Positions 26,520 through 36,336 of a DNA stretch of 64,000 bases are shown piece after piece. This DNA comes from Candidatus Zixiibacteriota bacterium (GTDB lineage: Bacteria; Zixibacteria; MSB-5A5; GN15; PGXB01): positions 256,380-320,379 of the forward strand of contig LS998015.1 in assembly GCA_900498245.1 (NCBI GenBank), read 5' to 3'. Position 1 is the stretch's first letter. Each line of letters begins with the position of its first letter. Made by a program: the position numbers and the translations under genes. The notes under the pieces are model-generated. The model did not search any database, was not told the DNA's origin, and worked only from the letters and a program-made list of their open reading frames with translations.

Positions 26520-28994
26520 ATGAGAATCTTGTTAATTCCAGCCGGTTTAGTTCTGCTTATTCTTTTAGCCGGGCCATCGGTCCGAGCCGATTCCACCAAA
26601 GTTGAAACACAAATCATTCCGGAGTTGACGGCCTATCGGATCAATCCCCATCCCCCTGTCATCGACGGGTATCTCAACGACTCTATCTGGATTTCTCCCC
26701 ATATCGAGCAGGCTCATTTCAGACTTCAGCGCGATCCGACCGAGGGATTGCCGGTTACCGAATCGACCACGGTGGCAGTTGCCTACGACGATCAGGCGCT
26801 CTATGTCGCTTTCTGGTGCTATGACGACGAGCCGGATAAGATTGTCAGGCAATTAGTTCGGCGCGACCGGAGTTCCGAAACCGATCGCGTCACGGTCCGC
26901 ATTGATCCATTTCATGATCATCAGAACGGCAACGCCTTCGAGGTCAATGCCTCCGGTGTTCAACGCGACTGCCGCTATTATAACGAAAACAATTCCGACA
27001 TGGACTGGGACGCCGTCTGGGAAAGTGCCGTCAAGCAACAGCCCTGGGGATGGACGGCCGAGATAAAAATACCGTATTATTGCCTGCGTTTCGGAAAGGA
27101 CGATCTGCAAACCTGGGGAATAGATTTTATCCGCTATATCACCCGCAAAAATGAAATCGATGGCTGGGCGTTTACTCCCGCCGCCAACGGAGGATTTGTC
27201 TCGAATTTCGGGCACCTGAATGGGCTCAAAGGTGTCAAACCGTCGAGCCATATGGAAATTCTCCCTTATCTGGTCTCCAGTGAACTGACCGACCCCAAGA
27301 GTCCCGGCAATCCCGACGGCCGGGAATTCACCAAAAATGCCGGATTGGATCTTAAATATGGCATTGCCAGCAATCTGGTTCTCGATGCCACTTTTAATCC
27401 CGATTTCGGTCAGGTGGAACTCGATCAACCGGTGCTCAATCTGTCGACCTACGAGACCTTTTTCGCGGAAAAGCGGCCATTCTTTCTTGAAGGCGCCGAT
27501 CTATTCCAGACCGATTTTACGCTGTTCTATTCCCGGAGAATCGGGCGCTCCCCTCAAGGCTCGATAGCGGATCCGGAATATATTTATTCGATAATTTCCC
27601 CAAGAGCCACTTCCATATTGGGGGCCGCCAAATTGACCGGCAAACTTTTCAGCCGTACTTCCGTCGCCCTGCTGACCACTGTCACTCAAAGGGAGTATGA
27701 AAAATACGCCGCTCGGACCAACCTGAAACTTGATTCCACCTGGTCAGGTGATACTTTGCATACCACTGTCATTTCGGCCGATACCGTCACCCGGCGGGGG
27801 GTGGTCGAACCGGAGGCCAATTATTCGGTGCTTCGCATCAAGCAGGAATTGTTCAAGAATTCGAGTGTGGGGGCAATCGTGACGGTTGCCGATCAGAAAA
27901 ATTTCCGTCCGGCGACCACCGGCGGCATCGACTGGCGGCTCATAACCAACGATAATAATTGGGGGGCTTACGGGCAAATCGTTTTCAGCCGGGTCAATAA
28001 TCCGAAAACCGGATATGGTATCGATCTTACGCTGGAAAAACGGGGCGGAAAACATATTCGCGGCGCGGTCGGGTTGACTGTCAAAAGCCGCGACCTGCAA
28101 CTTAACCGGCTCGGCTACACCAACCGCGCCGATATAATCAGCCACAGCGCCTGGCTCCAGTATTACACTATCAAGCCGTGGTGGATATTCAAAGAATCAT
28201 ACAATAATCTGAACTTCTACCCCTCGTGGAATTTCGACGGGACCAATATCGGTTTGGGCGGCAATTTCAATACTACCGTTGTCTTTACCAATTATTGGTC
28301 GTTGGGTGGGGGGGTGGAAATCCAGGGCGAAAAATATAGTGATCTGGAAACCCGCGGCCGGGGCCTCTGGATCTGGCCGGTTCGTCCCACATTGAGCTGG
28401 TGGTTCAGTCTTAATACCGATTATCGAAAGAAACTCGGTTTCAACTGGAATCCGGGCGCCGGCTCGGATCGCGGCGGCCATTGGTGGGCTAATTATTTCG
28501 GGGCGACTCTACGCCCTCGGAGCAATATGGAATTTTCGGCCGGTATGAATTTCAAGCGGTACCGTGACATCCTGCGCTGGGTCCGAAATACAGCCGATAG
28601 TTCTGTCTTTGCCCACCTTAATAATGATGAGATTTATCTGGAGGCCTCCGCCAATGTGGTTCTCAACCGCGACCTGTCGATTCAGTTATCGGCGCAGGGT
28701 CTGGTCTCGGGGCTTGACTATAGCGGCTATCGTTATTATCGGGGAAATGGTGACTATTCACTCCCGGTCAATGGCTTCAATTCCGATTACAATTATTCCG
28801 AAATGAATTCCACTTTGCTTCTTCGCTGGGAGTACCGTCCCGGAAGCACCCTCTATCTGGTCTGGACCCGTTCCCGTCCCGACTACGATCCGACCGTGAA
28901 CGATATGGAATTTTCGCGCGATATCAAGCGCCTCTTTTCCGGAAACGCTCACAATCTCTTTCTTATCAAAACCAGTTACTGGATGAATATATAA
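26520..28994 (+). CDS. DUF5916 outer-membrane protein with CBM9-like N-terminal domain
   Basis: An 824-residue exported protein. After the signal peptide (LLIPAGLVLLILLAGPSVRA), the first ~200 residues match the CBM9-like fold found in DUF5916 proteins (INPHPPVIDGYLNDSIW, VAVAYDDQALYVAFWCYDD). The DUF5916 signature FNPDFGQVELDQPVLNLSTY and ETFFAEKRPFFLEGADLF follows, then a long Trp/Tyr-rich barrel-like C-terminus. Members are common in Bacteroidota and related phyla; the function is unknown, and outer-membrane binding or transport is assumed. The ATG at 26520 is better placed behind GGGAG than the GTG at 26511. Confidence 0.88.
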   Translation: MRILLIPAGLVLLILLAGPSVRADSTKVETQIIPELTAYRINPHPPVIDGYLNDSIWISPHIEQAHFRLQRDPTEGLPVTESTTVAVAYDDQALYVAFWCYDDEPDKIVRQLVRRDRSSETDRVTVRIDPFHDHQNGNAFEVNASGVQRDCRYYNENNSDMDWDAVWESAVKQQPWGWTAEIKIPYYCLRFGKDDLQTWGIDFIRYITRKNEIDGWAFTPAANGGFVSNFGHLNGLKGVKPSSHMEILPYLVSSELTDPKSPGNPDGREFTKNAGLDLKYGIASNLVLDATFNPDFGQVELDQPVLNLSTYETFFAEKRPFFLEGADLFQTDFTLFYSRRIGRSPQGSIADPEYIYSIISPRATSILGAAKLTGKLFSRTSVALLTTVTQREYEKYAARTNLKLDSTWSGDTLHTTVISADTVTRRGVVEPEANYSVLRIKQELFKNSSVGAIVTVADQKNFRPATTGGIDWRLITNDNNWGAYGQIVFSRVNNPKTGYGIDLTLEKRGGKHIRGAVGLTVKSRDLQLNRLGYTNRADIISHSAWLQYYTIKPWWIFKESYNNLNFYPSWNFDGTNIGLGGNFNTTVVFTNYWSLGGGVEIQGEKYSDLETRGRGLWIWPVRPTLSWWFSLNTDYRKKLGFNWNPGAGSDRGGHWWANYFGATLRPRSNMEFSAGMNFKRYRDILRWVRNTADSSVFAHLNNDEIYLEASANVVLNRDLSIQLSAQGLVSGLDYSGYRYYRGNGDYSLPVNGFNSDYNYSEMNSTLLLRWEYRPGSTLYLVWTRSRPDYDPTVNDMEFSRDIKRLFSGNAHNLFLIKTSYWMNI

Positions 28995-29022
28995 AAAATG
29001 CCGGGATCATCAGGTCCCGGCA
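28993..29022 (-). terminator. Rho-independent terminator for the minus-strand sorting-tail gene
   Basis: Perfect 8-bp stem TGCCGGGA (28999-29006) / TCCCGGCA (29015-29022). Read on the minus strand it is followed by six T (28998-28993), so it terminates the gene ending at 29044. Read on the plus strand no T run follows, although the hairpin may still help to end the converging transcript. Confidence 0.8.
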
Positions 29023-29043
29023 TCGGCTGTTATTTGCATCCAG

Positions 29044-30636
29044 TTATTTGAGGAGGATCATTTTTTTGGTCGCCGCATATTGCCCGGCGGTCAGACGGTA
29101 AAAATAAATTCCGGTCGGAAGAATCCCGCCGTTTGAATCCTTGCCGTCCCAGAAAATCGAATAGTTCCCCGCCGGCATGATTCTGTCGACCGGCACGGCT
29201 ACGGCCTCGCCCAGGAGATTGTAAATTTCTAATTTTACATGATTTCGGGATGGTACAGCATAATCAATCCGGGTTCGAAGATTGAAAGGATTAGGGGTAT
29301 TCTGATCCAGAGTATAACCGGAGGGGAGGGCATTATCGCGGCGCACGCCAATATCGGTCTGAAAAGTATCAGGAAAATTCAGAATATACTTTAAATCTGT
29401 CACCGAACTCAAGCGATCTATTCCCTGCCCGATCCCCAGTTTTATAAAAATATACTGACTGTCGCCGGCCAAAAAGGTGAACGGCCCGAAACTGCCGACA
29501 AAATGGGGATTGTCCGGAACAATTTGGAGATCCCCTGTGCTGGTTACGGGATCCCCGGGATAACTGAATTTGGTCCCATTCGCCAACGGCGTTCCGTTAC
29601 GGTTCAACCCCTGCATCAGATTATAACTCTCGCCGGTATTCTGAGGGTCATCGCCGTTGGGATAACCAACAAAACCGCTCATGCGAAGATTCTTATAATC
29701 ATGCACTACCTTCCCGAAATATACGGCCGAATCACCGGGAGAAACAACGGTCGGACCGTACGCCATTTTTACCCCTATTGCCGGCGGTTGTTTTCCATAG
29801 ACATTGTCGCTGTCGCTTCCGTTGTAGGAAAAGCTGATATCCGCAAGAGTGTCGCAGCCCGTCAGGTCGTCCTCGGTACCTCCCAGATCGGGATCAAGAA
29901 AGATGGAGATGAAGGCTTCGCTGATATCATTTCCGCCCTTGTTAAAAAGACCGAACTCCATATATATGATGCGATCCCGGGAGGGGCTATTGTAGGCCCA
30001 GGTTGACTGATGAACCTCTATTCCCAGCGGCGCACTTTCGCTTGCGACTAACGTATGCTGAGCCGGATTGGCGTCGTTGCAGACCGACCAGAGCATTTGA
30101 TCCCCTTTGAGAAGCGGCCGCCCGAACTCATCGACCGGCGCTCCCTGCGCTATCGGCCATTCGTTGTAATCAGTATTCGGATTTGATTCCATGCTGTCGG
30201 CATACAACTTATAGGTGCGGTAGATTTTTGCGGTATCGGCTTCGGGAATAAATGTCCCGCCGCTCATCGGGCCGGGCCAGTACTCTGACGCAAAATCGGC
30301 CAGAGTCACTCTGGTTTCCCCGCCGACTTTTCCCCCCACCCAGAGTCCGCCGGAATACAGGGGCGATTTTATTTCGGTTCCGTTCTTAATATCGGCGATG
30401 GAAACATAAGGATAAAATGTTCCATAATCGTAACCGAAAACCCCGCCGACATCTCTTCCGAAGAAGGCCTGATTGGTGACTATCATTAAAATATCGTTGG
30501 CGTTGATATAGGAACTGTCGTCCCATTTTAGCGTTTTAGATGCGGTCGGCGGCGCGGCCGCTATGGAACCTGCCATCAGGAGCAAAATCATGAAAAAATA
30601 AAGCGGCCTCAGGAAAATCCCATTAACAGATTTCAT
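29044..30636 (-). CDS. Exported protein with type IX-type sorting tail, unknown function
   Basis: A 530-residue protein with signal peptide (LYFFMILLLMAGSIAAA). The body is not recognised; it has TVVSPGDSAVYFGKVVHDYK and many Asn/Asp-rich loops, as in surface proteins of this lineage. The last ~85 residues form a sorting domain (DQNTPNPFNLRTRIDYAVPS ... GIYFYRL ... ATKKMILLK) that differs from the 15-22 kb tails, so the family here has diverse tails. It is preceded by AGGAGGATTAT and lies 188 bp downstream of the TonB receptor on the same strand, a pairing often seen in FCB bacteria. Confidence 0.8.
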   Translation of the reverse strand: MKSVNGIFLRPLYFFMILLLMAGSIAAAPPTASKTLKWDDSSYINANDILMIVTNQAFFGRDVGGVFGYDYGTFYPYVSIADIKNGTEIKSPLYSGGLWVGGKVGGETRVTLADFASEYWPGPMSGGTFIPEADTAKIYRTYKLYADSMESNPNTDYNEWPIAQGAPVDEFGRPLLKGDQMLWSVCNDANPAQHTLVASESAPLGIEVHQSTWAYNSPSRDRIIYMEFGLFNKGGNDISEAFISIFLDPDLGGTEDDLTGCDTLADISFSYNGSDSDNVYGKQPPAIGVKMAYGPTVVSPGDSAVYFGKVVHDYKNLRMSGFVGYPNGDDPQNTGESYNLMQGLNRNGTPLANGTKFSYPGDPVTSTGDLQIVPDNPHFVGSFGPFTFLAGDSQYIFIKLGIGQGIDRLSSVTDLKYILNFPDTFQTDIGVRRDNALPSGYTLDQNTPNPFNLRTRIDYAVPSRNHVKLEIYNLLGEAVAVPVDRIMPAGNYSIFWDGKDSNGGILPTGIYFYRLTAGQYAATKKMILLK

Positions 30637-30823
30637 AATATAATCCTCCTCTATATGGCAATATGGCTTTTTCCGTATAAAGTTTCAATTTTCAATCCAA
30701 GTCGTCAATGGCTAAAAAGAGAAGAAATGGCATAATTCCGATAAGCCGTCTTCCGACCAGTGTCCGATTGTTAAAAACCGGCGCCGGGCGGCCCGATAAT
30801 CTGAAATGATTTTTTATGTCGGC

Positions 30824-33358
30824 CTAAAATTCCGCTCTTATCCCCAGCAAAATTTGACGCGGTGCACCGTACAACAGAGGAGTTTTTTGAGCATATAAAT
30901 AGGTCGGGGCAAAAGCAGGGTCCGCCTGACTCCGGATTTGCCCTTCCGGACTCTCAAGATAGCCGCAACTGCCGGCATTTCCCGTTCCCGAATAGACATC
31001 AATTATATTTTTACGATCCAGAATGTTTTTCACCATTATAAACGGGATGACCTTTTGTTTTCCAATGGAGATCGCGAAATCGAGTTTCCCGTCTATTTGC
31101 AGATAATCCGGTTTTCTTTCGGAATTGGGTGCTCCGGTGGGAATATACTGAACCGAGGCCGTTTGGCCCACTTCATCAGAAATCTGTGTCGGCGTAAAGG
31201 GGGTTCCATCAGAATAATTAAGCAACAGACTTAGATTCGCTGGGATTGATTTTGAAATACTCTGACCATTGAATTCAAGAATAGCCGTGACCTTGTTCTT
31301 CACATCGTAATCCAGGGGTATATTATTGCTATTATTTAATCCTCCGCCCCACGTGATATAATATGATGAATTCCGCAGGTCCCGAACATTCCCTTTGACG
31401 GACTGGATATTGTAGTTAATGTCCAGCATGATGGCCTTGCCGCTGTTGAGATTAATTTCGAATTCTAGACCCTTGGCGGTGGCCATACCCAGATCGTTCC
31501 AGTAACGATATGAATTCGGGAGGGCCGTGGTACGATTGCCAATTTGCAGATTATTGTCCAGGTCTCTATAGTAGACTTGAGCGCGCAAGGTTACGCGATC
31601 GGACGGCCTTACATTGGCGCCGAGGGAAAATTCCTGCGTTTCTTCCGAATTCAATTGCGCGTAAGGCGCGATAAATGAGAACGAACCCGAATTAATATTT
31701 GCCTCGATATAATCCCATCCGGCATAGAGAAATTCAAAAGGCGGCCTCTGATAAAAATCGGCGAAATTGCAGAAGATGGTCAGTTTTTCGGATGGAGAAA
31801 ACCTTGCCGTCAGAAAGCGGCTGATATCCATATAGGTACCGGTTTTTTTCAGGTCCGATAAATCCAGAGAATTGCTGCCGGTATGATAGGGATCAAAGGG
31901 GCGGAAAGGGTCCTGAAGCCGATAGGCGTCATTATCGCGGATGTTGACCCGCAATATCGGAGACAATGACAAACCTTTCCAGTGCCATTTATATCCGGCG
32001 TAGAGAATCGCATCCGACGGTTTTTTGGCCCTATTTCTCCAATCGAGATTGTCCGATTCGTTCCCCAGGCTGTCATATCCATAACGATTTACATTCCGCG
32101 GCATATATGTTTGCGTGGCGTCCCTGTTGTCGAAATACCTGAGAGTATGTTTTTGATAATCGAATCCCGCTATCAAATAGGCATTATCATTAATTTCATA
32201 ATGCAGATCACCCTTAATTCCCAGGGTGCGGCTTTTATATTTTCGGTAGTTCTCGAAATATGATTCATAGAAGGTCACGAAAGTATCGGCAGCGGAACCG
32301 GGTTCAATCGCGGGATTGAGTTCATGGGCGAATATCGAATCGCCCTGGCTCAATAGACCGAATTTGTCGAAATCGGGATTTCGCAGGGTTCTGTGATAAT
32401 CAGTATAATCATCGAACAAAACCCCGTCACCCTGCAGGTATTTGGCGTCATGCAGGAACACCCCAAGGCGAAGATCGACCCGGTCATTTATTTGCCGATT
32501 TATAGAGACACTTAGCGCCAAATCTTTGGTGTCGTAGCGCGGAGTGTGACGAATTTGAGATGGGAAATCAGGATTGTTGAAATAGTGACGATACTCCTGC
32601 CAGCTGTCATGGCTGTAATCGATAGTCAGTCCAATATCCGTTCTCGGGTCGATCGGCACATTAAACTTTCCATCATAGGACCAACCGCTCAGCCAGTTGT
32701 CGGGGAGAGTCCGCGAATCGCCGGGCAGGGTTTCTTCTGTAATGGCCGATGGCGTCCGGTCGCCCAGCCAGCGTCGCTCGATATTTCCGGCGAAACTTCC
32801 CTTTTTCATATATGGAATCGACCCCGTGACACTCGCCGTGTACCAATTCTGATCGAAACCGGCGCCGGCAAAATTATCGCTTAATACTTCGAAGGCTCCA
32901 TGATAATCATTGGATCCGGAAATAGTCTTGTAATCAATATCGTTGCGCCGGGGATCATAGTGCAATTTGCCGCCAACCGGCCGGCGCATCAATCCCGACG
33001 GCATCGCCGTAATCGGACTCTGAAACGGAATTCCGTTCAAATAGTATTCAGTTTGATATTCGCGGTCTCCCCAGAAATGAAATTCCCGGGCATTGGGCAG
33101 ATAATTAATGCTTCCATATGAATTCGCCCAGCGGTAGGAAACGATACCCGGCTGTATTGATAATAGATCCGAGTAGGTCAGGAGGGGATAATTGAAATAT
33201 CTCGATTCGGATCCGGTGGTATCGACGCAACAGGTGCTGTCAATATTAATATTAACATCGGTTGCCGCCGATAGTCGGCCCGGCACAAACATGGCGACAA
33301 ATAATGTGACAAATAGCGAAATTAAAATAGAAAACCGATGGGGGGTAAAATACCTCAT
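30824..33358 (-). CDS. TonB-dependent outer-membrane receptor
   Basis: An 844-residue protein with signal peptide. A short plug region (YSDLLSIQPGIVSYRW, YYLNGIPFQSP) is followed by a 22-strand-type barrel rich in aromatic pairs and ending in GAPRQILLGIRAEF with the terminal Phe of outer-membrane barrels. NILDRKNIIDVYSGTG is the typical late barrel motif. No carboxypeptidase-like N-terminal domain is present, so it is a minimal receptor rather than SusC-like. I start it at the ATG at 33358, behind GAGGAGAGG, not at 33400. It imports an unidentified ligand using TonB energy. Confidence 0.88.
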   Translation of the reverse strand: MRYFTPHRFSILISLFVTLFVAMFVPGRLSAATDVNINIDSTCCVDTTGSESRYFNYPLLTYSDLLSIQPGIVSYRWANSYGSINYLPNAREFHFWGDREYQTEYYLNGIPFQSPITAMPSGLMRRPVGGKLHYDPRRNDIDYKTISGSNDYHGAFEVLSDNFAGAGFDQNWYTASVTGSIPYMKKGSFAGNIERRWLGDRTPSAITEETLPGDSRTLPDNWLSGWSYDGKFNVPIDPRTDIGLTIDYSHDSWQEYRHYFNNPDFPSQIRHTPRYDTKDLALSVSINRQINDRVDLRLGVFLHDAKYLQGDGVLFDDYTDYHRTLRNPDFDKFGLLSQGDSIFAHELNPAIEPGSAADTFVTFYESYFENYRKYKSRTLGIKGDLHYEINDNAYLIAGFDYQKHTLRYFDNRDATQTYMPRNVNRYGYDSLGNESDNLDWRNRAKKPSDAILYAGYKWHWKGLSLSPILRVNIRDNDAYRLQDPFRPFDPYHTGSNSLDLSDLKKTGTYMDISRFLTARFSPSEKLTIFCNFADFYQRPPFEFLYAGWDYIEANINSGSFSFIAPYAQLNSEETQEFSLGANVRPSDRVTLRAQVYYRDLDNNLQIGNRTTALPNSYRYWNDLGMATAKGLEFEINLNSGKAIMLDINYNIQSVKGNVRDLRNSSYYITWGGGLNNSNNIPLDYDVKNKVTAILEFNGQSISKSIPANLSLLLNYSDGTPFTPTQISDEVGQTASVQYIPTGAPNSERKPDYLQIDGKLDFAISIGKQKVIPFIMVKNILDRKNIIDVYSGTGNAGSCGYLESPEGQIRSQADPAFAPTYLYAQKTPLLYGAPRQILLGIRAEF

Positions 33359-33459
33359 TTCCACACCTCTCCTCAGAATTGATAAGTCGGCGATTTTCAA
33401 TATTTATATAAAATTTTTCCAGCAAAGCAAGGAAATTATAAAATATTGACGAGTCCTGA

Positions 33460-36147
33460 TTACTCTCCGTTCAATTCTTTCACCACCTCCACCGTCGCAT
33501 CCGAGGGATTATAGTTTACCGCGAATCCGCGCTTCTCAAAAACCGATATCATCGGGCGATTGTCAGTGGTGGTCTGCGCCACGATCCTTTTCAATTTCCA
33601 GTGCCCGGCGATCTCCATACAAAAATCGGTCAGGACGCTACCCACCTCTTTTTTCTGCCAGGCGTCCGTGATAAGGACGGCGTATTCGACCGCCTCATGA
33701 TCCGGGTCGGCAATCAGCCGTCCGATTCCAATAATCTTGCGAATACCATCCTCGACAATTTCCGCCACGATGGCAATTTCACGATCATAATCGATATAGC
33801 AAAATCGGGTCGCGACCTCGTGCGAGTTCCAGTGAAAAAAATACCGAAATCGGGAGTAAATAGACTCCTTGGAACATCCGGCCAGAAATGCCAGCCAGAG
33901 CGGCTCGTCTTCGGGCCTTATCGGCCGTAAAGTCGCCGGCATACCGTCTTTGAGTCGGACCGTCCTGACATATTTTTCGGGGTAGGGGCGAAGCGCCAGG
34001 TGAGCGTACGGTTCCGCCGAAACCGCCGTGGGATCGACAATGATGCGGGCGTCGAGAGCCACCGCATCGCGCGGTGTCACCAAGAGCGGATTAATATCGA
34101 GTTCGCTAATTTCGGGGTAATCGGCCGCCAGATAAGAGAGCCGTATCAAAAGTTCGATTAATTTGTCTATATTGACCCCCGGCCGTCCGCGGTATCCCTG
34201 CAAAAGGGGCCAGATCTTGAGCGATTCGAGCATGCGGCGCGCCAGACGTTCGTTGAGGGGCGGGAATCCCAGCGTCTTGTCTCCCAGAAGTTCCGTGCCG
34301 ATACCTCCCATGCCGACCATCATAACGGTCCCGAAAACCGGATCTTTCTTTATGCCCAGGATTAATTCGATGCCGTCGCGGGCGTCGATCATCGGCTGAA
34401 CCGTCACCCCGTCTATTCTCGCTTCGGGCCTTTTTTCCTTTATTGATGATGTCATCCGCTTGTACGTGTCCCGCACCATTATCTCATCATCAAGACCGAG
34501 CGCCACGCCGCCGACATCAGATTTGTGTGTGATATCGGGTGAATATATTTTAAGAACCACCGGATATCCGATTTCACCGGCGATTCGGGCCGCCTCGAGC
34601 GCACTCCGGGCCGGCTGCGGACGGGTGGTGGCGATGCCATATAGTTCAATCAGTTCCTTGGATATATCTTCACCGAGCAAATTTCCTTTGGCAAAATTTT
34701 CGGATGTGAATTTCTGCCTTATTTTTTCCCGATCAAGGCGAAAATCGACCGGTATATCTTTCGGTGTTTCATACAAGGTCTGCAGATTTCGCCCGTAATC
34801 GACCAGTGTCATGAAGGCCCGTATCGCCTGTTCCGGAGTCTTATAAGTGGCGACCCCGCTGTCGATCAGGATATTTGAGCCCTCGCGCATCGATTGCCCC
34901 CCCAGCCAGGCCGCCAGAATCGGCTTGGGAGAATTTTCCGCCAGTTTGCCGATAACTTTGGCCGCGGCCGTTGCATTGGTCATTGCCTGCGGCGTGAGAA
35001 TTACCAGCATGGCATCGACGCCCGGATCGGCCAGGACAATCTCGGCCGCTTTTTCGATTCTCCTGGAATTGGCATCGCCCAGAACGTCAACCGGATTGCG
35101 ATGCGACCATGATGACGGCAGGGCCTGATTCAACTGGGCCATCGATTCTTCCGAAAGCACCGCCAATTTTCCTTTCTCGGCAATCAGGGCATCGGTCGCC
35201 ATCACGCCCGGACCGCCGGCATTGGTGACAATGCCGAGATTCGCTCCTCTCGGAATCTTGTTTCGCCCGATCAATTCGGCGCAATCGAAAATTTCGCCGA
35301 TATCGTACACCCGGGCCAGCCCGATTCTCTGAAAGGCGGCGTCATAGACAGCGTCCTCCGAGGCAAGCGCTCCGGTGTGCGAAGCCGCCACCTGCGCCGA
35401 TTCGGGAAATCGTCCCGCCTTATAGGCCACGATCGGTTTGGTGCGGGCGAACGCCCGCGCCGCCGTCATGAACTGCCGGGCATGCGAAATCGATTCGATA
35501 TAGAGTATTATCGATTTGGTTTTTTCATCGGCCCCGAAATAGTCGATCAGATCGCCGAAATCGACATCGATAGTATTGCCGATGGAGACAAAATGAGAGA
35601 AACCAATTTTCCCCTCCAGCGCCCAGTCCAATATTGAAGTGCAGAGCGCTCCCGATTGCGATATAAATGCCACATTCCCGGCTTTGGGCATCGCCCCGGC
35701 AAAACTGATATTCAGATTCTTTCCGGGCGCAATTATCCCGAGGCAATTGGGCCCGATAATCCGCATCCCGTCGAAGCGGCGCGCATACTCCTTGACTTTA
35801 TCTTCCAGTAATTTTCCTTCGGTCCCCGTCTCCTTGAAGCCGGCCGAGAGAATGATAATGCCGCGGATACCTGCTTCGCCGCATTCGAGCAGAGTCTCCG
35901 GGACCTTCTCTGCCGCCGTACAGATGACTGCCAGATCGGGTACTCTGGGAAGGGTTTTGATATCAGGGTAGCAAGGGATTCCCATGACCGCTTCGCTCTC
36001 GGGATTGACAGGATAAACCACTCCCCGGAATCCGCCCCCCACCAGATTGGCCAGAACCTTTCCGCCGACACTGTTGGGATTTATAGTGACGCCGACGAGG
36101 GCGATTCTTTTGGGATTGAAAATATTATCCAGTTTATGTATATCCAT
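33460..36147 (-). CDS. ADP-forming acyl-CoA synthetase fused to a GNAT acetyltransferase domain
   Basis: An 895-residue fusion. Domains in order: CoA-binding Rossmann domain (1-~130, RIALVGVTINPNSVGGKVL), succinyl-CoA-synthetase-like domains with the phospho-His segment QVAASHTGALASEDAVYDAA, an ATP-grasp domain (about 490-705, YPVVLKIYSPDITHKSDVGG and SELDINPLLVTPRDAVALDA), and a C-terminal GNAT domain (about 725-890). The catalytic layout matches acetate-CoA ligase (ADP-forming); proteins with the extra GNAT domain resemble Pat/AcP lysine acetyltransferases that control acyl-CoA synthetases. It either makes acetyl-CoA/ATP or regulates by acetylation. The full catalytic His region suggests enzyme activity is retained. 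Confidence 0.9.
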   Translation of the reverse strand: MDIHKLDNIFNPKRIALVGVTINPNSVGGKVLANLVGGGFRGVVYPVNPESEAVMGIPCYPDIKTLPRVPDLAVICTAAEKVPETLLECGEAGIRGIIILSAGFKETGTEGKLLEDKVKEYARRFDGMRIIGPNCLGIIAPGKNLNISFAGAMPKAGNVAFISQSGALCTSILDWALEGKIGFSHFVSIGNTIDVDFGDLIDYFGADEKTKSIILYIESISHARQFMTAARAFARTKPIVAYKAGRFPESAQVAASHTGALASEDAVYDAAFQRIGLARVYDIGEIFDCAELIGRNKIPRGANLGIVTNAGGPGVMATDALIAEKGKLAVLSEESMAQLNQALPSSWSHRNPVDVLGDANSRRIEKAAEIVLADPGVDAMLVILTPQAMTNATAAAKVIGKLAENSPKPILAAWLGGQSMREGSNILIDSGVATYKTPEQAIRAFMTLVDYGRNLQTLYETPKDIPVDFRLDREKIRQKFTSENFAKGNLLGEDISKELIELYGIATTRPQPARSALEAARIAGEIGYPVVLKIYSPDITHKSDVGGVALGLDDEIMVRDTYKRMTSSIKEKRPEARIDGVTVQPMIDARDGIELILGIKKDPVFGTVMMVGMGGIGTELLGDKTLGFPPLNERLARRMLESLKIWPLLQGYRGRPGVNIDKLIELLIRLSYLAADYPEISELDINPLLVTPRDAVALDARIIVDPTAVSAEPYAHLALRPYPEKYVRTVRLKDGMPATLRPIRPEDEPLWLAFLAGCSKESIYSRFRYFFHWNSHEVATRFCYIDYDREIAIVAEIVEDGIRKIIGIGRLIADPDHEAVEYAVLITDAWQKKEVGSVLTDFCMEIAGHWKLKRIVAQTTTDNRPMISVFEKRGFAVNYNPSDATVEVVKELNGE

Positions 36148-36336
36148 ATCCTTAAATCACCTGATTTTAATTTTTCAGCCAGGGTAATTTATATCAAATG
36201 GGAGGGAAGTGTAAAATTATTTTGACAGATCGGCCCTATAATCGTCTGAACAAATAGGCAATATCCGTAAAATTGCTTGTAATATAACGGCAATTTGATA
36301 AATTATATATAGAAACGATTCAGGAGGAGACTTCCA